A stretch of 64,000 bases of DNA, taken from Trochalopteron elliotii. Its lineage: Eukaryota; Chordata; Aves; Passeriformes; Leiothrichidae. Below, one piece after another: positions 1-30,258 of the stretch. Each line of letters starts with the position of its first letter. The first letter of the stretch is position 1. The stretch lies in assembly GCA_024734555.1 (NCBI GenBank), contig JANPWX010000656.1, positions 70,064-134,063 of the forward strand. The letters are read 5' to 3'. The translations under genes and the position numbers were made by a program. The notes under the pieces are model-generated. The model was not told the origin of the DNA. It worked only from the letters and a program-made list of their open reading frames with translations, and did not search any database.

Positions 1-85
1 TTTTTTCCCCCATTACCCCCTTCCCTTTCTTCCCTTTTTGCTCTTTTTTCCCCCCTTTTCCTTTTCCCTTTTCCTCCACCCACAG

Positions 86-200
86 TCAGTGATTCATTCC
101 CGGGATCGATGCCCTGTTAATGATTAAATCCCATAAATCCCGCAGCTCCAGCAGCACTTCCAGCCGGGAAAAAAAACCCAAAAAAAACCAGCAATAAACC
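86..200 (+). other. Possible last exon and poly(A) signal of an upstream gene
   Basis: An 80-base pyrimidine tract runs from the window edge to a consensus acceptor ending in CACAG at 85. Downstream, one phase reads SDSFPGSMPC and stops at 118-120, and another stops at 125-127. An AATAAA lies at 193-198. This is the layout of a short terminal exon. The peptide is too short to identify and no upstream exon is in view, so it may equally be chance. Confidence 0.22.
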
Positions 201-1035
201 CCGGGCTGCTCCCACCTCCCTGCCCCGGTGGTAAAACTTCAAATCCTGCTCAAATCGGGATTTTGGGATCAATTCCATCGCTTTTTCCCAGGCCTGTCCA
301 GCAGGCCCTGCCCATTAAATGGAATAAATGAAATAAATGGATCATTCCCGGTCGGTTTCTGCTTCTTCGTCCCTGGGGGTGGAACGAGAGAATTTCCGCT
401 GCCGGAACGGCCTCTCCCTCTCTGGGAGGGAAAGCAAAGGGAATTCGATTTTAATTCCTTGGGGGAAAGAAAAAAAAAAACCACAAAAACAAACCAACAA
501 GAATTTAAGGAGCTCTCGGCTCCCGGTGAAGGGAATTTTACCACTGGGTTGGAAGAGAGGTTAAACATCATCCGGGTCAACGCCCTGATGGGCAATGATT
601 GAAACAGAAAGTTCAAAACAAATTCAAATTAAGGAGTTTTTAAGGGGAATAAAATCGTTGTGGCCATTCCTGATTTCCATATGGGAATTCTCCCAGCCCC
701 AGGGCTGAGGGACGGTGAAATTCAGCCCCGTGGGGAGAAAATTCCTCCTTTTTGGGGGACATTGATAAAAGGAGTTTGTTGCCTTTTATCAGTACAGCCC
801 AAAAAGGAGAAATTTTCCATCCCTGTGGCCCCACATCCGGGTTTTTTGGCAATGAACCCCGTGTGGGATGCCGGGTGTTCATTCCTGGGATATGCTCAGC
901 GTGTTCCGAGTTATCCCAAAGGAGGTTTGGGATGTGCTGGGAGTCGGGGCAGAAGTGGAGAGAGCCCGAAAATCCTGGGATTCCAGGTCGGGAATCATAT
1001 CCCAGACAAGGCCCCTTGTTCAGCAGTCAAGCTGC
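201..1035. other. Unassigned flanking sequence
   Basis: No exon-like open frame with splice sites, no recognisable retroelement and no clear tandem array was seen. Open frames on both strands here lack family resemblance. Confidence 0.5.
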
Positions 1036-1039
1036 AAAT

Positions 1040-1955
1040 GAGGGGGGTCCCACTGGGCTGGGGTCTCCCTTTTTTGGGGGTTTCACTGGGTTGGGGTTTC
1101 CCTTGTTTGGGGTCTCCCTTTGGTTGGGGTCTCCCCTTGACTGGAGGTTCCCTTCGACTGGGGTCTCCCCATAGTTGGGATCTCCCTTTGTTTGGGATCT
1201 CCCTTTGTTTGGGGTCTCCCTTGGGTTGGGATCTGTCTTTGGTTGAGGTCTCTCCTGGCTTGGGGTCTTCCTTTGGTTTGGAGTCTCCCCTTGGCTGGGG
1301 TTTCCCTTTGGTTGGGGTCTCTCCTGGGTTGAGGTCCCCCCTTGACCGGAGGTTCCCTTTGACCAGGGTCTCCCCATTGCTGGGAACTTCCCTGGGTTGG
1401 GGTCTCCCCTTGGTTGAGGTTTCCCTGATTTGGGGGTCTTCCTTTGGCTTGGGGTCTCCTTTGGTTGGGGTCTCTCCTGGGTTGGGATCTCCAATTGACC
1501 AGGGTCCCCCTTTGACTGGGGCCTCCTCATGGTTGGGATCTTCCCTTGTTTGGGGTTTCCCTGGTTTGGGGTTTCCACTGGATGGGGTTTCCCTTTTCGG
1601 GGGTTTCCTTGGTTTGGGGTTTCTCCTGGGTTGGGATGTCCCCTTGACCAGGGTCCCCCTTTGACTGAGGTCTCCCCATGGTTGAGATCTTCCCTTGTTT
1701 GGGGTTTCTCTGGTTTGGGGTCTCCCCATGGCCAGAGTCCCCCTTTCACTGGGGTCTCTCTTTTACCAGGGTCTCCCCTTTGTTGGGGTCCCCCTTTAGC
1801 TGGGGTCTCTCCATGGCTGGGGTCTCCTCTTGACCAGGATCTTCCCTTCACCAAAAGGGTCCCCCTTTACTTGGGGTCTCCCCTTTTTTGGTGCCTCTCC
1901 TTTTTTGGTGTCTCCCTTTTTTAGGGTCTTCCCTTTTTTGGGGTCTCCCAAATCC
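1040..1955. repeat. Minisatellite, GGGGTCTCCCTTGG-type unit
   Basis: About 0.9 kb of imperfect head-to-tail units built on GGTTGGGGTCTCCCCTTG, with steps of roughly 16 to 32 bases. The absence of stop words in the unit leaves long frames open on both strands. These encode repetitive Gly/Pro/Ser-rich strings and are not genes. Confidence 0.9.
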
Positions 1956-2059
1956 CTGGAAAACTCCTCAGTTCAGCCAAGTTCGGCGCTTTAGGAAAGA
2001 AATTTCCTTATTTTGGGAAGTGAAGTTTTGGCTTTGGGTTGTTCAAAGTGGTGGTGACA

Positions 2060-2370
2060 AAATAATAAAAGAAAATCGTGGGGGATCAAAAAAACCCCAA
2101 AACCCTAAATCTAAAGGGATCCAAAAGATCAAAACCAGAGTGGGATCTAAAAAATCGAAATTCGAGGGGAAAAAAAATAAATAAAAAAATTCCAAGGGGC
2201 TGAAAAGGATCAAAATCCGAGTGGGAATCAGAAAAATGAAAATCCGAGGGGATCTAAAAGATCAAAATCCAAGCAGGATCAAAAAAAAAAAAAAAAATCA
2301 AAATCCCAGGGGCTCAAAAAATCAAAATCCCAGGGGAATCAAAAGATCAAAATGTGAGGAAATCCAGAGA
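2060..2370. repeat. A-rich tandem repeat
   Basis: Units around GGGGATCTAAAAGATCAAAATCC recur at about 30 to 40 base steps, broken by a run of A at 2281-2297. The array ends about 100 bases before the CpG-rich promoter of the tetraspanin gene. Confidence 0.75.
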
Positions 2371-2479
2371 AATTCCATAGCCATGCGGTGCTCGGAGGAG
2401 GGCTCAGGATTCCCCAATTCCTCCCGAACCAGGTGCAGCCAGACCCGTGAAATCCCGGGACAATCCCTGAGGGAAAATC

Positions 2480-2629
2480 TCCTTTCCAGCTGCGCTTTCC
2501 CCGCCGCGGGCGGGAATCCCCGGTTCGGACCCTGAAAGGGTTAAGGCGGCTCCTGCCGGGCGGAAACCGGCCAAGTTCAAATTCCCCGCATCAATTCCAG
2601 CCGGGAATGAGCCGGGAAGAGCCGCCGGC
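2480..2629 (+). promoter_or_regulatory. CpG-rich promoter and 5' leader of the tetraspanin gene
   Basis: CpG dinucleotides cluster here (CCGCCGCGGGCGGG, GCCGGGCGGAAACCGG), unlike the flanking A-rich repeat, and continue into exon 1. A GC-box-like GGGCGG is present and no convincing TATA box is seen. The transcription start cannot be placed from sequence alone. Confidence 0.55.
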
Positions 2630-24090
<21,461 letters not shown>

Positions 24091-24114
24091 GGACGACTCG
24101 GACTTGGAGCGGAA

Positions 24115-25065
24115 CATGGGAGAAAATGGGATTTTTCCTCTCAGCTCCTGAAGATTCTTCGGGAAAACTGGGAGAAAATGGGATTTTTCTTCTCATCTCC
24201 CCTTGGGAAAACTGTAAAAAAAGGAGATTTTTCCTCTCAGCTCCCGAAATTTCTTTGGAAAAACTGGGAGAAAATGGGATTTTTCCTTTCTTTGAGAAAA
24301 CGGTAAAAAAGAAAAAAAAAAAAGGATTTTTCTTCTCAGCTCCCATTGGGAAAACTGTAAAAAAAAAGGTGTTTTTCCTCTCAGCTCCCCAAGTTTCTTT
24401 GGGAAAACTGGGAGAAAATCGGATTTTTCCTCTCAGTTCCCCTTAAGAAAACTGTGGAAAAAATGGGGTTTTTCCTCTCAGCTCCTGAGGTTTCTTTGCA
24501 AAAACTGGGAGAAAATAGGATTTTTCTTCTCAGCCCATTGGGAAAACTAAAAATTGCAGGTCCTCTCAGGTCTTGAAGATTTTTTTTTGAAAACTCTGAA
24601 AAAATGTTTTTTTTCCTCTCAGGTCCTGAAGTTTCTTTGGGAAAACTGTAAAAAATGGGATTTTTCCTCTCAGCTCCCAACATTTCTTTGGGAAAACTGG
24701 GAAAAAATGTTTTTTTTCCTGTCAGTTCCCAAAGTTTCTTTGTGAAAAGTGTAAAAAAATTGAATTTTTCTTCTTAGCTCCCCTTGAGAAAACTGTAAAA
24801 AAAATGGGATTTTTCCTCTCAGCTCCCAAAATTTCCTCTCAGGTCCTGAAGTTTCTTTGGGAAAACTGGGAGAAAATGGGATTTTTCCTCTTAGGTCCTG
24901 AAGGTTTTGTTTGGAAAACTGTGAAAAAATGGTGTTTTTCCTTTCTTTGGGAAAACTGTAGAGAATGGGATTTTCCTTCTCAGCTCCCCTTGAGAAAACT
25001 GTAAAAAATGGGGTTTTTCCTCTCAGCTCCCGAAATTTCTTTGGGAAAACTGTAAATAACTCTGG
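24115..25065. repeat. Tandem repeat filling the tetraspanin 3' UTR, ~60-bp unit
   Basis: About fifteen imperfect copies of TTTTTCCTCTCAGCTCC, GAAATTTCTTTGGGAAAACT and GGGAGAAAATGGG. The array starts about 25 bases after the stop and ends about 50 bases before the AATAAA, so the mature 3' UTR would be nearly all repeat. Confidence 0.92.
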
Positions 25066-25117
25066 GAATGCCTGAACCTGCCCTAGACTGTGAAGGGGAA
25101 TTTGGGGTTTTTTTCCC

Positions 25118-25123
25118 AATAAA
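25118..25123 (+). terminator. TSPAN15-like: Poly(A) signal AATAAA of the tetraspanin gene
   Basis: First AATAAA seen downstream of the stop, about 1.0 kb away and just past the repeat. A T-rich stretch (CACGTTTTCC) follows within 20 bases. Confidence 0.55.
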
Positions 25124-25439
25124 TGGAATTTCTGTCACGTTTTCCAAGGTCAGTTCTGCCCAGTCAGGGGCGTTGGGTTGGGGCGTTTTATTCCTGCTGA
25201 TTTCCTGGGAAATCCTGAAGGAGATCCCAGGAATTTTTAGGACCAGGACAGGTTTGTTTGGGATATTCCCGGGATGGAGGAAATTCCTTGGAAGGAGCAG
25301 GTAAGGAATTGCCTTTCCCAATTTTTTTTTTTTTTTTAAGCCTGATTTGTTGATCCAGGTGGGAATTCCCTCCCGGATCTCTTGGGATCTGGGAATTAAA
25401 AACTGGGGAGGGATTACTGTGACCCTGGGGCAGAGGAAT

Positions 25440-25815
25440 TGCAAAAACAGGAAATTTATCCAAAGATTGTGGGGTTTTATCACAGAAAATGTGGGGATTT
25501 GTCCCAAAAATGTCAGGTTTTACCCCAAAAAGTGGGGATTTTATAAAAAAAAAGTGAGGTTTTGTCACAAAAATGTGGGGGTTTATCCCAGAAAAAGTGG
25601 GATTTTATCGCAAGAAAGTGGCGGTATACCCCAGAAAATGTGGGGGTTTGTCCCCAAAAGTGTGGGGCATTACCCCCAAAAATGTGGGGTTTTGTCCCCA
25701 AAAATGTGAGGTTTTATCCTCAAAAATGTAGGGGTTTATCCCCCCGAATTTGTGGTTTTATCCCAAAAATGTGGGATTTTATCTCAGAAAATGTGGGATT
25801 TTATCCCAGAAAACC
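25440..25815. repeat. Minisatellite, ~25-bp unit (CCCAAAAATGTGGGGTTTTGT)
   Basis: About fourteen copies with G/C-run pairs (CCCC and GGGG) that can fold on themselves. Confidence 0.92.
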
Positions 25816-25879
25816 CCAGTGGATCCCTCTGCCAAGGCCCCAGGCCCTCATCTGTGACCTGGGGATGGCAAATCTCTCC

Positions 25880-26370
25880 CGGGAGCCAGAAATCAAAAAA
25901 TGGGAATGGAGAGAAAAAGGGAAAGGAAAATGGAAAAAAAAGGGAAGGGGAAAGGGAAAGGGAAAAAGGAAAAGGGGAAAAAGAAGAAGTTAAAAAAAAA
26001 AGTGAAAGGAAATGGGGAAAGGGAAACAAAAAGGAAAGAGAGAGGGAAAAAACGTGAAATAAAAAAGAGGAAAAGTGAAAGAAAAAGGAAAAAAAGGGAA
26101 AGGAAAAGTGAAAAAGTGAAAGGAAAAGGAAAAAATCAAAGTAAAAGGAAAAGAAAAGTAAAAAAGTGAAATGTGAAGGGAAAGGAAAAAAGGGAAAGGG
26201 CAAAAAGGGAAAGGAAAAGTTAAAAACAAGAAAGCAAAAGGGAAAAGGAAATGGGGGAAAAGTGTGAAATAAAAAAGGGGGAAAAAGTAGAAGGAGAAAA
26301 TGTGAGAGGCAAAGGGGAAAAAAGTGGGGGAAAAAGGGGGAAAAGTGAAAGAAAGAGGAACAAAGTCAGT
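25880..26370. repeat. Purine-only tract (GGGAAAAGGAAA)
   Basis: About 490 bases with almost no pyrimidine on the + strand, made of short GGAAAAG-like words. It opens long Lys/Arg/Glu-rich frames on + and Phe/Ser/Pro-rich frames on -, neither of which is a gene. Confidence 0.9.
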
Positions 26371-28915
26371 TCGTCCCAAGAAAATTAGGAAAATTTTCCA
26401 AATTCCAATTTTCCCCAAGAAAATGGGGAAGATTTTCCTTTTCCCAAAGGAAATCCCGTGGAAATTCCGTGGCAATTCCCGTGAATTGGGATATTTGGGG
26501 AGCGGGAGCTGGGCCTGGATCCCGCAGATCCCCAAACTCGGGATGTGACTCCCGGGCTCTGTCTCCCTCTCCCGACCGTTCCCTTTATCCAAAGCTTTCC
26601 CTTCATCCAACCCGGCCCCGGTTCCCAGCGAGACCTGGAAAACCCCTCTGGATCCGGGATTTTCCCGTCGGAATTTTTCCCATTGGAAAACTCCTCCGGA
26701 TCCCATTTTCCCCCATTTCCCGTTATTCCCTTCGGAATATTTGAGAACATTTTGCCCAAAATCCGGGGGGGTTTTGGAGGTGGAAAAGGTAAAACCTGGG
26801 AAGAACAGGGAACTGGGATTTTTCCTGGGATGAACTTGGGTATTTCAGGAATTATTTCCTTGTGGGCTCCAGGGATTTTCCTTTGCGTCCTTCACTCTCC
26901 TCTCCAGGAAATTTAATAAAAACTGGGAATTTAATAAAACCTCGAGGGATGCAAGGTGATAAATTCCAATAAATTCCCATGGATTTGGAGGGAAAAAGCA
27001 AAATTCCATTGTTTTCTCTTGATTTCCAGAACAAAACCTGGATTCAGATTTCCTCGTGGGGATGGGAGCAGATTCTCATCCTGGGATTCATCCCGGGATT
27101 TTTGGGAAAAATGGATTTTCCTTCAGCTCAGGCTCCCAGTTCCACGATTCCCACGGAGAACAAAATGCCTGGAAAACGGGAAAAGCAGGAGCAGGAAACC
27201 CCAAAATCTTTCCTCAAAATCCCACATTAACAGGGTGGCGAGGACATTCCCAAATTCCCACTGAACAGAGCCGTCCCTGCTCCACAGGGAAGGGAAAATC
27301 CTTTCCAGAGGGAGCCGGCAGGAAAAGGGGAGTGGGGAAAAGCTCGAATCCCACCCATACTGGGATTTGGGGTCATCCCAGTGAGGGGATTTGGGATCAT
27401 CCCAGTGAGGGGATTTGGGGTCATCCCAGGGTTTGGGATCATTCCCGAGGGAAAAGCCCCGATCTGGGATGAGTCCAAAGCTCCAAATTCCATTTCCCAA
27501 ACCTGGTTTTCTCTGGAATGAGGGGCCAGGCGCCGTTGGATGGGGATTTATTGATGTTCCCAATAAAAGGCTGCAGGGAGCGGAGGAATCCAGGCGGAAA
27601 CAGCAGCAGAGCCACAGCCGAGATTCCCGACCCCGAATTCATGGATGTGGAAAGGAAAATGTGGAATTGGGAATAATTCCAGGGGAAAACCTGACCCTAA
27701 ACTCGCACAGGGTGGGAGAACTGCCAGGGGCTGATCCTGGCTCTCCAAGGGGTTTGGGGTCATCTCAGTGCTGGGGATTTGGGATGATCCCAGTGAGGGG
27801 GATTTGGGATCATCTCAATGAGGGGATTTGGGATCATCCTGCTTCTGGAAATTCCCACCATTCCCTAAGACCCGGAGCACAGAAATCAGAGCAGTTCCCT
27901 TCCCAAATCCCTCAAAAACGTGCCAAAATCCATACACACCCTCCCCACCACCACCCCAGAAACCCCAAATCCTGCTGGTCAGGGTGGATTTCCCACATCC
28001 TGGTGCTCCCACATGGAAAACCCACCCCTGTTTAGGGCTGGCTCCGTTCTCTCCCTCCAGAGCGCCCCGTGATCCTCCGCGCTCCTGGCGTCGATCGGCG
28101 CTGCCCAAAATCCATCAGGAGCTGGAGCCGCTGGCACTGGGCTCGACGGGATGTTGGGAAGAGCAGCTCTGACTCCAGGCAATCCCAGCTTTCCCTGAAT
28201 CCCTTCCTGAATTATTTTTTGGGGAGCTCCAGGTGAGTTTGGAAGGGGAAAACTTTTTTTGGGGGGCATTTAATGGGAATTATGTCAGTGCTTTGCTTTC
28301 CCTGCCTGGATTTTCATGGAATTGGGGTTGGGTTTTCTTGCGGTTCTGTCCCAGGTTGGTTTGCAGGGATTTAAGGGGAAAAAAGGTTCGAGTGGGAAAT
28401 ACTCAAGGGGAAAATCTCAGATTCTCCCACCCCAGAATCAATCGGGAGCTTTCGTTTATCCATGCCGAACAAAGCTTGACTTTACCCCAAGGAGGCTTTG
28501 TGTTTCCCAGCTTGTCCAGATTCCAAAAAAATCCTGTTTTTTCCCCCTGTTATCCCAGCTGGAAGGGTTTGTATCCCAACCCATAAACCAAGAATCCCGA
28601 CCTAGCAGAATTTCCTGCAGGTTTGATCCTTCTTCTTTTAAAGTGTCATTTTTAGAGTAAGAATATTCCTGCCTGAGGTTGGGGGGTGTTTTCCTGCTTT
28701 TTCTGCTTTTCCTGCTTTTCCAGCTTCCTAAAATCCTCAGGAATCTTTTTGGGAGCCAAGGCTTGTGGGTGACGTTATCCCTAAAACTCCCCAGTCTGGA
28801 TTTTCCCTCCAGAGGAAAATCCCTAAATTTGTTTGCCCCAAATGAAATCAATTTCTGCCAAAAGTGTCGGATTGATGGAAAAAATCCCAAATCTTGGAAA
28901 TCAAATTTAAATCTC
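26371..28915. other. Intergenic region
   Basis: Holds small arrays of a 26-base unit (GGGGATTTGGGATCATCCCA) at 27355-27440 and 27760-27840. A mild CpG cluster lies near 28055-28120 (CTCCGCGCTCCTGGCGTCG). No coding exon was recognised. Non-coding 5' exons of SLC4A5 could lie here unseen. Confidence 0.5.
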
Positions 28916-29090
28916 AGCCAGGATGGGGATTTGGACTGGGATAAACTGGGTTTGAGCTGGACTGGGATAAACTGGATTTTAATTGGACTGAAATAAACTG
29001 GACTTGAGCTGGACTGGGATAAACTGGTGTTGAGCTCTACTGGGATAAACTAGGTTTGACTTGGACTGGGATAAAGTAGATTTTCCCAAG
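28916..29090. repeat. Tandem repeat, ~30-bp unit (GGACTGGGATAAACTGG)
   Basis: Six copies alternating GACTTGAGCTGGACTGGG and GTTTGACTTGGACTGGG. Confidence 0.88.
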
Positions 29091-29199
29091 GGAAAAAGGG
29101 TCAGGAATTCCCAGCCAGCAGAGACCCCTGCCAGGCCCAGCAGCTCTGGCTGTTCCTGTTTTCCCAGGTTTTTGGTGGACTGGGATTTTTCTGCCTGAA

Positions 29200-29370
29200 A
29201 TAGATGGAAAATGCGGGAATGCCGCTCGGGATCGCCCTCCAAGTGACTTTGGGAGGCATCGACCGGGCGGCCAGGAATAGAAACAGCCGCGCCCGGGCAG
29301 CCGAGTGTGAAAGGCAATCACTGGAGGTCAGCTAATTAGGGAGTCGTTAATTAATTAATAATCAACACCC
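29200..29370 (+). promoter_or_regulatory. SLC4A5: CpG cluster with AT-rich homeobox-like sites, possible SLC4A5 promoter
   Basis: CpGs cluster at 29220-29310 (GCATCGACCGGGCGGCC, CAGCCGCGCCCGGGC), in contrast to the CpG-poor repeats around. Directly beside it is CTAATTAG and GTTAATTAATTAATAATC, which resemble homeodomain or HNF1-type sites. It lies about 0.9 kb upstream of the first coding exon. Promoter use is inferred. Confidence 0.35.
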
Positions 29371-29399
29371 CTGGCAAAATGCCAGAAAAATCCCACCGG

Positions 29400-29740
29400 A
29401 ATCAAACATGGAAACAGCTGGAAGTGGAGAGGAAATGTGGGATCAGGGCAAGGGAAAGGAAAATCTGTCCTGGGAAATCCCTTTGGGATGTGTGGGGTCA
29501 CTCCAGAATAACAGGGGACTCTGGAATTCCTGGAAATTCCAAGGAAATGTGGGATCAGGGATGGGAAAAGAAAAATCCCTTTGGGATGTGTGGGGTCACC
29601 CCAGAATAACGGGAGGCTCTGGAATTCCTGGAAATTTGCATCAGGAATTCTGCCAGGCTCTGGAATTCTGAGAGATTCTTGTCTGGGAATTGCGCTGGGC
29701 TCTGGAATTCCCAGCAATTTGTGTCTGGAAATCTCTGGAA
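29400..29740. repeat. Tandem repeat with GGGATGTGTGGGGTCAC units
   Basis: Two to three ~100-base copies (GGAAATGTGGGATCAGGG, CCTTTGGGATGTGTGGGGTC), then shorter CTCTGGAATTC repeats. Confidence 0.8.
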
Positions 29741-30164
29741 TGTTCTCCTGCACCTCATGGACCCTCTGAGCAGCAGGAACTGGAGGCTGGGGATGGAATC
29801 CTGGGGAAATACGGCTGGAATTTCAGAAATATGGGGAGAGGAGAGGAGAGCAGGGATGGCGCAGGGCAGGGTGGCACAGAGCAGGACAGGGGTGGCACAG
29901 GACAGGTGACACAGGACAGGACAGGGGTGGCACAGGACAGGCAGGGCTGAACCAGGAGGTGCCAGAGCATCCTCGCTGACTCCAGGGAAGCTCCTGCCTC
30001 TCCCCCCAGGAATCCCTCTGGGATATTCCCAGGTGAAGGATTCCACAGCAGGGAGCTCCTGTCAGGTGTGCAGAGAGCTTCCTCCCCTCCCAAACCCCAT
30101 AAAAATCCCAAATCCCACTCAAATCCCAAATCCTGCTCAAATCCCGTTCCCAATCCTTCCCCAG

Positions 30165-30258
30165 CTCCCCCTGAGCAGCAGGACCATGCTGGAGGATGAG
30201 GATGGGATGAGCGAGCGCGGCCTCAGTGGCTCCCGGAGGAGATTTGAGGATGAGGAAG
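30165..30258 (+). CDS. SLC4A5: SLC4A5 exon 1 (residues 1-24, with short 5' UTR)
   Basis: Possible acceptor CCTTCCCCAG ends at 30164, ATG at 30186, donor GTAAGT at 30259. Encodes an acidic and basic N-terminus ([20 protein letters not shown]). Two copies of the GAGGAAGGTGAGTGAAAT donor follow at 30310 and 30336. Reading past the first donor meets a TGA at once. Confidence 0.72.

Noticed and set aside
660..1854. Long open frames on both strands (334 and 275 codons)
   Set aside because: Both lie in a minisatellite whose unit lacks stop words. Products are periodic Gly/Ser/Pro or Lys/Pro strings with no domain.
25900..26706. Lys/Glu-rich (+) and Phe/Ser-rich (-) frames
   Set aside because: Low-complexity purine tract, open in all frames for compositional reasons.
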